Below are positions 27,979 to 39,719 of a stretch of DNA of 64,000 bases, one piece after another. The stretch is from contig JACSRI010000163.1 of NCBI GenBank assembly GCA_014879845.1, positions 1 through 64,000 of the forward strand, read 5' to 3'. The stretch is from Opitutaceae bacterium. GTDB lineage: Bacteria; Verrucomicrobiota; Verrucomicrobiia; Opitutales; Opitutaceae. The notes below the pieces were generated by a model. The model searched no databases, was not told where the DNA came from, and worked only from the letters and a program-made list of their open reading frames with translations. Within the stretch, counting starts at the first letter, position 1. Each line of letters starts with the position of its first letter. The translations under genes were made by a program, and so were the position numbers.

Positions 27979-28608
27979 ATGAAATTCAAGATCTACAACG
28001 CTGATGGCTCGTTCAACCGCGAGGTTGAGTACGCCGACATCCCGGTCTTCGAGGGCGACAAGGGCGTCCAGGCCGTGAAGGAAGTGGTCGTCGCCCAGGC
28101 CGCCAACGCGCGCCTCGGCACGCACTCCACGCTCACCCGCGGCGAGGTTCGCGGCGGTGGCAAGAAGCCGTGGAAGCAGAAGGGCACCGGCCGTGCGCGC
28201 CAGGGCTCGACCCGCTCGCCGGTCTGGACCGGTGGTGGTGTCGTCTTCGGCCCGAAGCCCCGCGACTACTCCAAGAAGATCAATGCCAAGGTGAAGTCGC
28301 TCGCCTTCCAGCGCGCGTTCTTCGACCGCGCGATCGCCGGCGAGATCGACATCATCGAGAAGCTCGAGGTGCCGAACGCCAAGACCAAGGCCCTCAACGG
28401 CGTGGTCACCAAGATCGCCCCGAAGGGCAAGGTCCTCATCGTCGACACCAAGCTCGACGACGCCTCCAGCCGCGCCGCGCGCAATCTCGCCCGCGTTGCC
28501 ACGACCGAGGCGTCCAACCTCAACACCACCGAACTCTGCCGCTACGGCCGGATCCTGCTCACCTCGAGCGCCATGGATGCCGTCGTCAGCCGCCTGAAGG
28601 GAGCCTGA
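27979..28608 (+). CDS. rplD: Ribosomal protein L4
   Basis: RGEVRGGGKKPWKQKGTGRARQGSTRSPVWTGGGVVFGPKPRDYSKKIN. Confidence 0.99.
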   Translation: MKFKIYNADGSFNREVEYADIPVFEGDKGVQAVKEVVVAQAANARLGTHSTLTRGEVRGGGKKPWKQKGTGRARQGSTRSPVWTGGGVVFGPKPRDYSKKINAKVKSLAFQRAFFDRAIAGEIDIIEKLEVPNAKTKALNGVVTKIAPKGKVLIVDTKLDDASSRAARNLARVATTEASNLNTTELCRYGRILLTSSAMDAVVSRLKGA

Positions 28609-28610
28609 TC

Positions 28611-28895
28611 ATGGTCAGCGCCGACAAAGTTCTCAAAACCCTCCGTCTCACGGAGAAGTCCAACCGCGCGTCGTCCGAGCACAATCAATACACCTTTGAG
28701 GTGTTCCCCGACGCCAACAAGTTCCAGGTGAAGGAAGCCGTCGAGCACGTCTTCAAGGTGACCGTCACCCGCGTGAACGTCATCAACGTCAAGGGCAAGC
28801 CGACGCGCTCGCGCAAGGGCCTGCCCGGCTACAAGTCCGACCGCAAGAAGGCGATCGTGACCCTCAAGCAGGGCGACAAGATCGAGATGGTCTGA
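28611..28895 (+). CDS. rplW: Ribosomal protein L23
   Basis: MVSADKVLKTLRLTEKSNRASSEHNQYTFEVFPDANKFQVKEAVEHVFKV. Confidence 0.97.
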   Translation: MVSADKVLKTLRLTEKSNRASSEHNQYTFEVFPDANKFQVKEAVEHVFKVTVTRVNVINVKGKPTRSRKGLPGYKSDRKKAIVTLKQGDKIEMV

Positions 28896-28913
28896 GACCC
28901 GGAGTAACACACC

Positions 28914-29768
28914 ATGCCGATCAAAGCATTCCGTCCCATCACGCCGACGCTGCGGTTCACCGAGCTGAACAAGGTGGCCGAGCTGGCCAAGAAGCGCCCC
29001 GAGCGCGCCTTGACCGAGTCGCAGGGCAAGAGCGGCGGCCGCAACAATAACGGTCGTGTCACCTCGCGCCGTCGCGGCGGCGGCCACAAGCGCCTCCTGC
29101 GCATCGTCGACTTCCGTCGCAACAAGCTGGAGATCCCGGCCAAGGTCCAGGCGATCGAGTACGATCCCAACCGCTCGGCCAACATCCTCCTGCTCGCCTA
29201 CGCCGACGGCGAGAAACGCTACATCCTGGCGCCGACCGGAGTGAAGGTGGGCGACACCGTCGTCGCGACGAACAAGCCCGAGTTCAAGGTGGGCAACAAC
29301 CTGCCCCTCTCGATCATCCCGCCCGCGACCAAGATCCACGCCGTGGAGCTGTATCCGGGTCGTGGAGCCCAGCTCGGTCGCTCGGCCGGCAACGCCGCCG
29401 AGCTGGTCGGCGTCGAGGGCAAGCAGGCCACGATCAAGCTCCCGTCCGGTGAGATCCGACTCGTCTCGGCCGCCTGCCGCGCCACGATTGGCGAGGTCGG
29501 CAACGGCGAGCACATGAATCAGAAGCTCGGCAAGGCCGGCCGCAACCGCTGGCTCGGCAAGCGCCCGCGCGTGCGCGGTATGGCGATGAACCCGGTCGAT
29601 CACCCCAACGGTGGCGGCCAGGGCAAGTCGAAGGGTGGTGGTGGTCACCTCCAGCTCGTCTCCCCGTGGGGCCAGCTGGCGAAGGGTTTCCCGACCCGCC
29701 GCAAGTCCAAGGAAACGAACAACCTCATCATCCACCGTCGCAACGGTCGGAAACTCAAGAAGCTCTAA
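28914..29768 (+). CDS. rplB: Ribosomal protein L2
   Basis: RGMAMNPVDHPNGGGQGKSKGGGGHLQLVSPWGQLAKGF. Confidence 0.99.
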   Translation: MPIKAFRPITPTLRFTELNKVAELAKKRPERALTESQGKSGGRNNNGRVTSRRRGGGHKRLLRIVDFRRNKLEIPAKVQAIEYDPNRSANILLLAYADGEKRYILAPTGVKVGDTVVATNKPEFKVGNNLPLSIIPPATKIHAVELYPGRGAQLGRSAGNAAELVGVEGKQATIKLPSGEIRLVSAACRATIGEVGNGEHMNQKLGKAGRNRWLGKRPRVRGMAMNPVDHPNGGGQGKSKGGGGHLQLVSPWGQLAKGFPTRRKSKETNNLIIHRRNGRKLKKL

Positions 29769-29774
29769 CCCGCC

Positions 29775-30050
29775 ATGGCTCGTTCCGTCAAAAAAGGTTT
29801 CTTCGTCGACCCCCATCTCATGGACAAGGTCGAAAAGTCCGTGAAGGCCGGCGCCCGCAAACCCATCCAGACGTGGTCCCGTCGCTCGACGATCACGCCG
29901 GAGTTCGTAGGCCAGACCTTCAACGTGCATAACGGCAAGAGCTTCGTCTCGGTCTACGTGACGGAGAACATGGTCGGTCACAAGCTGGGTGAGTTCGCCG
30001 CCACGCGCATCTTCAAGGCGCACGGCGCGCACACCGCCAAGGCGGTCTGA
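29775..30050 (+). CDS. rpsS: Ribosomal protein S19
   Basis: [26 protein letters not shown]...[24 protein letters not shown]. Confidence 0.99.
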   Translation: MARSVKKGFFVDPHLMDKVEKSVKAGARKPIQTWSRRSTITPEFVGQTFNVHNGKSFVSVYVTENMVGHKLGEFAATRIFKAHGAHTAKAV

Positions 30051-30067
30051 TCCTGGGAGACAACACC

Positions 30068-30415
30068 ATGGAAGTCCAAGCACTCACCCGTTACGCGCAC
30101 ATGTCGCCCAAGAAGGTCCGCGAGATCACGCGGGTCATCCAGGGCCGCTCCGCCTCCGAGGCGCTCGAGCTCGTGCGCTTCATCCCGCGCAAGTCGGCCC
30201 GCCTCGTCGCCAAGACGCTCAAGTCGGCCGTCGCCAACGCGGAAAACAACAACGAGCTCTCCGTCGAGAGCCTCATCGTGAAACGCGCGATCGTGGAACA
30301 GGGACCGGTGCTCAAGCGCTTCAAGGCCGCCGCCCGTGGTTCCGCCGCCCCGCGCCGCAAGAAGATGTCCCACATCCGCATCGTCCTGAGCGACGAAGCC
30401 AAGAAATCCGCCTGA
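30068..30415 (+). CDS. rplV: Ribosomal protein L22
   Basis: [50 protein letters not shown]. Confidence 0.98.
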   Translation: MEVQALTRYAHMSPKKVREITRVIQGRSASEALELVRFIPRKSARLVAKTLKSAVANAENNNELSVESLIVKRAIVEQGPVLKRFKAAARGSAAPRRKKMSHIRIVLSDEAKKSA

Positions 30416-30423
30416 TACCCACC

Positions 30424-31056
<633 letters not shown>

Positions 31057-31062
31057 CCTTCG

Positions 31063-31093
31063 AATCTCAAATCTGAGATTTCACATTTGAGAT
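31063..31093. repeat. Intergenic alternative-hairpin repeat (rpsC-rplP)
   Basis: aatctcaaatctgagatttcacatttgagat: atctcaaat/atttgagat stem and alternative aatctca/tgagatt stem. Confidence 0.6.
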
Positions 31094-31104
31094 CCTAAGA
31101 AGCC

Positions 31105-31524
31105 ATGCCTCTCCAACCCGCACGCACCAAGTATCGCAAGACCCAGAAGGGGTCGAATCCCGGCAACGCGACCGCTGGCAACACGCTCGCTTTCGGCGAA
31201 TTCGGCATCCAGGTCCTCGGCCGCGGCCAGGTCACGTCCAACCAGATCGAGGCCGCACGCGTGGCCATCAGCCGCCACCTTAAGCGCAAGGGCAAGCTCT
31301 GGATCCGCGTGTTCCCGCACAAGCCGATCACCAAAAAGCCTCTCGAGGTTCGAATGGGCCAAGGCAAGGGCCCGGTCGAATACTACTGCGCCATGGTCAA
31401 GCCCGGTCTGGTCCTTTTCGAGATCGCCGGAGTGCCGCTGAAGCTCGCCAAGGAGGCCCTCCGCCTCGCCGACACCAAGATTGGTCATCCCTGCCGGTTC
31501 ATCGCCCGCGAAGGCGCTGTCTGA
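31105..31524 (+). CDS. rplP: Ribosomal protein L16
   Basis: [36 protein letters not shown]. Confidence 0.99.
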   Translation: MPLQPARTKYRKTQKGSNPGNATAGNTLAFGEFGIQVLGRGQVTSNQIEAARVAISRHLKRKGKLWIRVFPHKPITKKPLEVRMGQGKGPVEYYCAMVKPGLVLFEIAGVPLKLAKEALRLADTKIGHPCRFIAREGAV

Positions 31525-31541
31525 GCCGCCCACACGACGCC

Positions 31542-31754
31542 ATGAAAGCCAAGGAAATCCGAGATTTGTCCGTGACCGAGATCGAGAAGCGCCTGCGCGA
31601 CACGCGTGAGGAGTCCCTCAAGCTGCGCCTGGGCCGCCAGACCGGTCAGGTCGAAAAGACCCACGAGATCCGCGAGCGCCGCAAGACGATCGCCCGCCTC
31701 GAGACCGTGCTCAACCAGAAGAAGAAGGCCGCCGCCGCGACTTCCGCGAGCTAA
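31542..31754 (+). CDS. rpmC: Ribosomal protein L29
   Basis: MKAKEIRDLSVTEIEKRLRDTREESLKLRLGRQTGQVEKTHEIRERRKTIARLETVL. Confidence 0.97.
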   Translation: MKAKEIRDLSVTEIEKRLRDTREESLKLRLGRQTGQVEKTHEIRERRKTIARLETVLNQKKKAAAATSAS

Positions 31755-31769
31755 CCGCCGCCCACCACC

Positions 31770-32087
31770 ATGGAAAATTCCCCGCGTAGCAAACGCAAGG
31801 TCCTCGTCGGCACCGTCACCAGCAAGATGGGCGACAAGTCCATCAAGGTCACGATTCCGTTCAAGGTCCGCCATCCCCAGTACCTGAAGATCATCAACCG
31901 CAAGTCGGTCCTCCACGTCCACGACGAGGAGAACACCGCCAAGGTCGGTGATCGCGTCGAGGTGATGGAGACCCGTCCGATCAGCCGCCTGAAGCGCTTC
32001 CGCGTGACCCAGGTGCTCGAGCGCGCCCCCCAGCAGGTCGCCCAGCTCAAGGACGAGACCGCCGAAACCGCAGCCGCCAAGGAGTGA
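31770..32087 (+). CDS. rpsQ: Ribosomal protein S17
   Basis: [46 protein letters not shown]. Confidence 0.97.
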   Translation: MENSPRSKRKVLVGTVTSKMGDKSIKVTIPFKVRHPQYLKIINRKSVLHVHDEENTAKVGDRVEVMETRPISRLKRFRVTQVLERAPQQVAQLKDETAETAAAKE

Positions 32088-32094
32088 TCACACC

Positions 32095-32460
32095 ATGATC
32101 CAAATGCGTTCCATCGTCGATGTCGCCGACAACACCGGGGCCCGCAAGGCTTCGATGATCCGGCGCATCGGCCAGGCCAAGAAGACCGCCTCCGTCGGCG
32201 ACCTCATCGTCGTCAACATCAAGGAGAGCAGCACCGACGCCTCGGTAAAGAAGGGCGAGGTCGCCCGCGCCGTGGTTGTCCGCACCAAGGCCCCGATCCG
32301 TCGCGCCGACGGCAGCTATCTGCGTTTCGACAGCAACGCGGTCGTGATCCTCGGTGCCGACGGCAACCCGAAGGGCACCCGCATCTTCGGGCCGGTCGCC
32401 CGCGAGCTCCGCTCGAAGAACTACATGAAGATCATCTCCCTCGCTCCGGAGGTCCTCTGA
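32095..32460 (+). CDS. rplN: Ribosomal protein L14
   Basis: [45 protein letters not shown]. Confidence 0.99.
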   Translation: MIQMRSIVDVADNTGARKASMIRRIGQAKKTASVGDLIVVNIKESSTDASVKKGEVARAVVVRTKAPIRRADGSYLRFDSNAVVILGADGNPKGTRIFGPVARELRSKNYMKIISLAPEVL

Positions 32461-32723
32461 TGAAGCTGCATATCAAACGCGGCGACGAGGTCGTCGTCAT
32501 CAACGGTTCCCAGGCCGGCAAGCGTGGCAAGGTCCTCGAGGTGCAGCGCGCCAAGGGCCGCGCCATCGTCGAGGGCGTGAACATGATCAAGAAGGCGCAG
32601 AAAAAGACCAAGGAGACCGACAAGGGTGGCATCATCGAGCGCGAGGGCTCCCTCCACGTCTCCAAGCTGATGCTCGCCTCCGAGTACGACGCCCGCAAGG
32701 CCAAGCGCGGTGCGGCCGCCTGA
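32460..32723 (+). CDS. rplX: Ribosomal protein L24
   Basis: [45 protein letters not shown]. Confidence 0.97.
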   Translation: MKLHIKRGDEVVVINGSQAGKRGKVLEVQRAKGRAIVEGVNMIKKAQKKTKETDKGGIIEREGSLHVSKLMLASEYDARKAKRGAAA

Positions 32724-32790
32724 GCCGCCTGCGTATCCAAGAATCACCTAGGCACATCCCGCACCGGGTCGGAAATCCGGCGCACATCCC

Positions 32791-33363
32791 ATGAGCAACG
32801 CCTTTCTTCGCAAGCACTACAACGAAACGATCAAGCCCGAGCTGCAGAAGCTGCGCGGCTACCAGAACGTCCACCAGATCCCGAAGATCACGAAGGTCGT
32901 GATCAACTCCGGCGTCGACGCCGGCGCCGACAAGAACGTCCTGGCCGACCTGGTGAAGGACATCAGCCTGATCTCCGGCCAGAAGCCGGTAGTCACCAAG
33001 GCCCGCAAGAGCGTCGCCAACTTCAAGCTGCGCGAGGGGCAGAACATCGGCGTGAAGGTCACGCTGCGTGGGGACTCGATGTATGAGTTCCTCTACCGCC
33101 TGATCGCCGTGGCGCTGCCGACGATCCGCGACTTCCGCGGCGTCCCGACCAAACTCGACGGCCAGGGCAACTACAACCTGGGTATCACCGACATTACGAT
33201 CTTCCCGGAGATCAACGTCGAGACCCACAAGACGCACCCGGGCCTGGACGTCGCGATCGTGACGACGGCCGAGACCGACGACGAGGGCCGCGACCTGCTC
33301 AAGCTTTTCGGCATGCCGTTCCGCCGCGCCGAGGCTCCCGCCAAGGCTCCCACCGCCGCCTAA
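32791..33363 (+). CDS. rplE: Ribosomal protein L5
   Basis: [26 protein letters not shown]...[26 protein letters not shown]. Confidence 0.99.
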   Translation: MSNAFLRKHYNETIKPELQKLRGYQNVHQIPKITKVVINSGVDAGADKNVLADLVKDISLISGQKPVVTKARKSVANFKLREGQNIGVKVTLRGDSMYEFLYRLIAVALPTIRDFRGVPTKLDGQGNYNLGITDITIFPEINVETHKTHPGLDVAIVTTAETDDEGRDLLKLFGMPFRRAEAPAKAPTAA

Positions 33364-33380
33364 TCCTTTCGACACCCGCC

Positions 33381-33686
33381 ATGGCCAAGACCTCCACTCT
33401 CGAGAAGAACCAGCTCCGCAAGGATCTCGTCGCCAAGTTCGCCGCCAAGCGCGCCGAGCTCAAGGCGATCCTCGCCAATCCCAACACCAGCGACGAGGAG
33501 TTCTTCAAGGCGCAGCGCGCCCTCAACAAGCTCCCGCGCAACTCCTCGCCCATCCGCGTGCGCAACCGTTGCTCGCTCACGGGTCGTCCGCGCGGTTTCA
33601 TCGGCCGCTTCGGCGTGTCCCGCCTGACCTTCCGCGAACTCGCGCTCTCCGGCAAGATCCCGGGCGTGACGAAGTCGTCCTGGTAA
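33381..33686 (+). CDS. rpsN: Ribosomal protein S14 (long, zinc-independent type)
   Basis: [49 protein letters not shown]. Confidence 0.97.
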   Translation: MAKTSTLEKNQLRKDLVAKFAAKRAELKAILANPNTSDEEFFKAQRALNKLPRNSSPIRVRNRCSLTGRPRGFIGRFGVSRLTFRELALSGKIPGVTKSSW

Positions 33687-33755
33687 GCACGAAGCAGATA
33701 CACTCACCGGCGTCGGAAGTGTGGATATCATCCGGCGCCACCATCCGAAACACAC

Positions 33756-34148
33756 ATGAACGATCCCATCTCTGATTTTCTCACGCGCCTGCGCAATGCG
33801 TCGCAGGCCCGGCTCGCCGAGTGCGTGGTGCCGCACTCCCGCCTCAAGGCAGGTCTCGCGAAGATCCTGTCCGACGAGGGCTACGTGGGCGCGATCTCCG
33901 AAGGCGCCGACGAGGCCGGCCACAAGACGCTCATCGTGCAGATGAAGTACGTCGACGGCGTGCCCGCCATTACCGGCCTGAAGCGTGTCAGCACGCCCGG
34001 CCGCCGCCTCTACACCCGCTATTCCGAGATCCCCCGCGTGCTCAACGGCCTCGGCATCTCCATCCTTTCCACCTCGCACGGCCTGATGAAGGACCGCGAC
34101 GCCCGGCGCAACAAGCTGGGCGGCGAGCTGGTGTGCAACGTCTGGTAA
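33756..34148 (+). CDS. rpsH: Ribosomal protein S8
   Basis: MNDPISDFLTRLRNASQARLAECVVPHSRLKAGLAKILSDEGYV. Confidence 0.98.
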   Translation: MNDPISDFLTRLRNASQARLAECVVPHSRLKAGLAKILSDEGYVGAISEGADEAGHKTLIVQMKYVDGVPAITGLKRVSTPGRRLYTRYSEIPRVLNGLGISILSTSHGLMKDRDARRNKLGGELVCNVW

Positions 34149-34161
34149 GGAGCACACTACC

Positions 34162-34698
34162 ATGAGTCGCATCGGAAAACTTCCCGTCCCCGTTCCCGAC
34201 AAGGTCAAGGTCGACGTCAAGGACACGACCATCAATGTCGAGGGACCCAAGGGCAAATTGACCAAGACGTTCTCGCCGGTCGTGGCCATCAGCTTCGCCG
34301 ACAAGAAGGTCAGCGTGAAGCCGCTCGAGGAGAGCCGCTTCGCCAAGGCCATGCACGGCACCGCTCGCTCGGTGATCGCCGGCATGGTCAAGGGCGTGAC
34401 CGAGGGTTACGCGAAGGAGCTCGAGATCCAGGGCGTCGGCTTCAAGGCCAACCTCAAGGGCAGCGTGCTCGACCTCGCACTCGGCTACTCGCACCCGATC
34501 CTCTACACGATCCCGGCCGGCATCAAGATCACCGTCACCGACGGCACGAAGCTGAAGGTGGAGGGCCCCGACAAGCAGCTCGTGGGCAAGGTCACGGCTG
34601 AGATCCGCAGCTATTATCCGCCGGAGCCCTACAAGGGCAAGGGCGTGCGCATCGTCGGCGAGCGTGTTCGCCGCAAGGAGGGCAAGACCGTCGCCTGA
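34162..34698 (+). CDS. rplF: Ribosomal protein L6
   Basis: MSRIGKLPVPVPDKVKVDVKDTTINVEGPKGKLTKTF. Confidence 0.99.
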   Translation: MSRIGKLPVPVPDKVKVDVKDTTINVEGPKGKLTKTFSPVVAISFADKKVSVKPLEESRFAKAMHGTARSVIAGMVKGVTEGYAKELEIQGVGFKANLKGSVLDLALGYSHPILYTIPAGIKITVTDGTKLKVEGPDKQLVGKVTAEIRSYYPPEPYKGKGVRIVGERVRRKEGKTVA

Positions 34699-34772
34699 TC
34701 GCGGTCCGCAGGACCCGGCAGGTGAGGGGACTTCCCCCGATCCGCGTGTCCCGCCAAAGCACACACCCGCCC

Positions 34773-35135
34773 ATGAATACGATCAAGAAAGCAGAACTTC
34801 TCCAGAAGCGCCGTTGGCGCATTCGCAAAAAGGTCGTCGGCTCCGCCGCGCGTCCCCGTCTCACCGTCCGTTTTTCCAGCAAGCACATCTACGCCCAGTG
34901 TGTGGACGATGCGGCCGGCAAGACGGTCGTCTTCCTCTCGACCCTCGCTCCCGAGCTGCGCGACCAGAAGCTGGCCGCCAACCGCAAGGGCGCCGAGGCG
35001 CTCGGCAAGGCCTTCGGCGAGAAGGCCAAGGCCGCCGGCGTGTCCAGCGTGGTCTTCGATCGCGCGGGCCGCGTCTATCACGGCGTCGTGAAGACGTTCG
35101 CCGACACCGTCCGCTCCACCGGCATCCAGTTCTGA
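34773..35135 (+). CDS. rplR: Ribosomal protein L18
   Basis: [51 protein letters not shown]. Confidence 0.97.
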   Translation: MNTIKKAELLQKRRWRIRKKVVGSAARPRLTVRFSSKHIYAQCVDDAAGKTVVFLSTLAPELRDQKLAANRKGAEALGKAFGEKAKAAGVSSVVFDRAGRVYHGVVKTFADTVRSTGIQF

Positions 35136-35142
35136 CCCGCCC

Positions 35143-35676
35143 ATGAGTTATTCATCCCAGAGACAGCAGCCGCAGCAGGATTCCCGCGAGGGCTCCTCGC
35201 CTGAGCTGACCGAGAAGGTCGTCTACATCAACCGCTGCGCCAAGGTCGTGAAGGGCGGACGTCGTTTCAGCTTCTCCGCCCTGGTGGTCACCGGCGACCA
35301 GAAGGGCCGCGTGGGCATCGGTTACGGCAAGGCCAACGAGGTGCCCGAGGCGATCCGCAAGGGGTCGGAGCGTGCGCGCAAGCGCATGGTTCCGGTCCGC
35401 CTCAAGGGCGACACCGTCCCGCACGAGGTCATCGGCGAGTCCGATGGCGGCCGCGTGCTGCTGCGTCCGGCCAGCGCCGGTACCGGCATCATCGCCGGCG
35501 GCGGCGTGCGCGCCGTGCTCGAGGCGGCGGGCGTGAAGAACGTCCTGTCCAAGTCGCTCGGCTCGAACAACCACATCGCCGTGGTCAACGCCACGCTCGA
35601 TGGTCTGCGCAAGCTCAAGCTCGCGGAGGACTTCACGAAGCTCCGCAGCACCGAGGCGACCGCCTCGGGCAAGTAA
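35143..35676 (+). CDS. rpsE: Ribosomal protein S5
   Basis: [51 protein letters not shown]. Confidence 0.99.
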   Translation: MSYSSQRQQPQQDSREGSSPELTEKVVYINRCAKVVKGGRRFSFSALVVTGDQKGRVGIGYGKANEVPEAIRKGSERARKRMVPVRLKGDTVPHEVIGESDGGRVLLRPASAGTGIIAGGGVRAVLEAAGVKNVLSKSLGSNNHIAVVNATLDGLRKLKLAEDFTKLRSTEATASGK

Positions 35677-35696
35677 CACCCGGGGAAACTCCCACC

Positions 35697-36143
35697 ATGC
35701 GTCTGCATTCACTTTCCAACGTCAAGGGTGCCGTTCATCGCCGCAAGCGCGTCGGCTGCGGCGAAGGCGGCGGCCACGGCAAGACTTCCACCCGCGGCGG
35801 CAAGGGCCAGACGGCCCGCTCGGGCGGCTCCATCCGCCCCGGTTTCGAGGGCGGCCAGATGCCCCTCTACCGCAAGCTCCCGCACCGTGGTTTCAACAAT
35901 CACAACTTCCGGACCTCGTATGCGGTGGTCAACATCGGCGATCTCGCCAAGGTTGACGCCTCCGTGGCCGAGATCGACGTCGCGGCGCTGGTCGCGGCGG
36001 GCCTGGTCCGCGGCGGTTCCGAGCTCGTCAAGGTGCTCGGCGACGGCGAGCTCTCGCGCGCCGTCAAGGTGAAGGCCTCGAAGTTCTCCGCCTCGGCCAA
36101 GGCCAAGATCGAAAAGGCCGGCGGCGAGGCGATCGTCGCCTGA
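35697..36143 (+). CDS. rplO: Ribosomal protein L15
   Basis: MRLHSLSNVKGAVHRRKRVGCGEGGGHGKTSTRGGKGQTARSGGSIRPGFEGGQMPLYRKLP. Confidence 0.98.
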   Translation: MRLHSLSNVKGAVHRRKRVGCGEGGGHGKTSTRGGKGQTARSGGSIRPGFEGGQMPLYRKLPHRGFNNHNFRTSYAVVNIGDLAKVDASVAEIDVAALVAAGLVRGGSELVKVLGDGELSRAVKVKASKFSASAKAKIEKAGGEAIVA

Positions 36144-36148
36144 GCCGA

Positions 36149-36246
36149 GTGCGGATTGGGGATTGCGGAGTGCGGATTGAGCCAATCTGCTGACTGACTC
36201 CGCGATCGGCCCATTCCGCAGTCCGCAACCTGCATTCCGCATTCCC
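36149..36246. repeat. Imperfect inverted repeat in the rplO-secY spacer
   Basis: Left arm agtgcggattggggattgcggagtgcggattg; right arm (reverse complement) aatgcggaatgcaggttgcggactgcggaatg. Confidence 0.7.
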
Positions 36247-36248
36247 CA

Positions 36249-37748
<1,500 letters not shown>

Positions 37749-37771
37749 TTTCGCTCTTGCCTACGGAGGGA

Positions 37772-38476
37772 ATGCCCGTCAACTCAGTCACCTTTTCGCC
37801 CCTTGAGGCACTCCATGCGAAGCTGATTCTCGTGGGCCCACAGGGGGCGCTCCATCGCCGAGTCCTGGACTCGATTTGTTCTTTGAAGGAAACCGAGCAC
37901 GTCTCCGCGGAAAATCTCTTCCGCGACGAGATCGAGCGTGGCACTCCATTGGGCCAGCAGTGTGCGCGGGCGAAAGCCTCGCGTCGCGCCGTGTCCGATG
38001 ACGTCGCCAACGCGGTTTTGCGCCGTTGGTTCTGGTCCCGCAAGTCGACGCGCGGCTTCGCCCTTTCCGGATTTCCGGAGAATAGGGCGCAGGCCGTGGT
38101 CCTCGACGAGTGGCTCGAGAGCCGCGATGAAGCGCTGACCGGCTGCATCTGGTTCGAACTTTCCCGCGACGACGCCCTTGCAGAGGCCTCCGAACGTCTG
38201 GTCTGCCCGGCTTGCCGGTGCACCCACTACCCGAACAGGGAAGTGCTCCTCGTTCCCGGCCACTGTGATCACTGTCGCACCGCTCTCGTGGCCGATGGCA
38301 CGAATGCGCGTGACGAGGTGAGCACTTGGTTTGACCACAAGGCTCGCGGGAGCCGATCCGTTGCCAGCCATTACCACGATCGGGGCATGTTGGTGTCCAT
38401 GGACGCCAGCGGCCCAGTTGATTCCACCCTCGTTGAGTTCGCCAGCAGCGTGCGTTCTCTCGCCGTTGACCGATGA
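37772..38476 (+). CDS. Adenylate-kinase-like protein with degenerate active site (probable pseudo-kinase)
   Basis: Occupies the secY-adk-map slot; LILVGPQGALHRRVLDSI corresponds to the Adk P-loop, GTPLG and GFALSGFPENRAQAVVLDEW align with Adk segments; CPAC-X16-CDHC zinc LID retained. Confidence 0.75.
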   Translation: MPVNSVTFSPLEALHAKLILVGPQGALHRRVLDSICSLKETEHVSAENLFRDEIERGTPLGQQCARAKASRRAVSDDVANAVLRRWFWSRKSTRGFALSGFPENRAQAVVLDEWLESRDEALTGCIWFELSRDDALAEASERLVCPACRCTHYPNREVLLVPGHCDHCRTALVADGTNARDEVSTWFDHKARGSRSVASHYHDRGMLVSMDASGPVDSTLVEFASSVRSLAVDR

Positions 38477-39264
38477 TTCCGATCAAGTCACCCGCCGAGA
38501 TCGAGCGCATGCGCGAAGCCTGTCGCATCGCGGCCACCGTCCTCGAGGCCCTCAAGGCCCACGCGAAGGAAGGGGTCACGACCTACGAGGTGGATCAGAT
38601 CGCACGCAACCTGATGTTTGAGCACGGTGCCGCCAGCGCCTGCTACAACTATCAGGTCGGGTCCCGCCGCTTCCCGTCTCACACGTGCATCTCGGTTAAT
38701 GAGGAAGTCGTTCACGGTATCGCTTCCATGAAGCGCACGCTGCGCTCCGGAGACATCGTCGCCCTCGACGTCGTCGTGGTCTACCAAGGCTACATCGGCG
38801 ACAACGCCTGCACGGTCCGTATCGGCGCGGTTAGTCCTGAAGCCGACCGCCTGCTGAAAGTCACCGAGGAGGCCCTGTATGAAGGGATCCGCTACGCCCT
38901 TCCCGGCAAGCGGGTGGGGGACATCTCCCAGGCGATCCAGCGCTACGTCGAGAGTCGCGGATTCTCCGTCGTGCGGGATTTTGTCGGCCACGGGGTCGGA
39001 CGCAGCATGCATGAGGAACCGCAGATCCCGAACTTCGTGGACCGCCCGATCAAGCGCACGGCCGAGCTCAAGCCCGGCATGACACTCGCGATCGAGCCCA
39101 TGGTCAACCTGGGCCGGGCCGACACCCTCGTGCTCGCCGACGGATGGACCGTCGTCACCCGCGACAAGAAGCCGTCCGCGCACTTCGAGCACACCGTCCT
39201 CATCACTCCCGGCGAGCCCGAGATCCTCACGCGACTTGCCCCGCAGCCCGCCGCGGCCCGCTGA
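38473..39264 (+). CDS. map: Type I methionine aminopeptidase
   Basis: MIPIKSPAEIERMREACRIAATVLEALKAHAKEGVTTYEVDQIA...VVRDFVGHGVGRSMHEEPQIPNF. Confidence 0.98.
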   Translation: MIPIKSPAEIERMREACRIAATVLEALKAHAKEGVTTYEVDQIARNLMFEHGAASACYNYQVGSRRFPSHTCISVNEEVVHGIASMKRTLRSGDIVALDVVVVYQGYIGDNACTVRIGAVSPEADRLLKVTEEALYEGIRYALPGKRVGDISQAIQRYVESRGFSVVRDFVGHGVGRSMHEEPQIPNFVDRPIKRTAELKPGMTLAIEPMVNLGRADTLVLADGWTVVTRDKKPSAHFEHTVLITPGEPEILTRLAPQPAAAR

Positions 39265-39329
39265 TCCAGCGGTGTCCCGCATCTCCACTTTCAACCAACA
39301 CACTCTCTCAAACCTAAGCTCATCGTCAC

Positions 39330-39707
39330 ATGCCTCGTCTCCTTGGCGTCGAGATTCCGCCCAACAAGAAAATCGAGTTCGCCCTCCGTTACATCTACGG
39401 TATCGGACCGGCTCGCGCCCGCATCCTGGTCGAGACCCTGCACATCGACCCGAACACCCGCGCTCATGACCTGAGCGAGGAACAGCTCAACAAGCTCATG
39501 GCGATGATCGCCGACCGCAAGTGGGTGGTCGAGGGCGACCTCCGCCGCGAGATCGCCGGCAACCTCAAGCGCCTGCAGTCCATCAACTGCTACCGCGGCG
39601 TCCGTCACCGCCGTGGTCTGCCCGTCCGCGGCCAGCGCACCCAGACCAACGCCCGCACCCGCAAGGGCGCTCGCCGCACCGTCGGCGTCGTCCGCGCCAA
39701 AGAATAA
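39330..39707 (+). CDS. rpsM: Ribosomal protein S13
   Basis: [56 protein letters not shown]. Confidence 0.99.
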   Translation: MPRLLGVEIPPNKKIEFALRYIYGIGPARARILVETLHIDPNTRAHDLSEEQLNKLMAMIADRKWVVEGDLRREIAGNLKRLQSINCYRGVRHRRGLPVRGQRTQTNARTRKGARRTVGVVRAKE

Positions 39708-39719
39708 CACTGACCCGTC

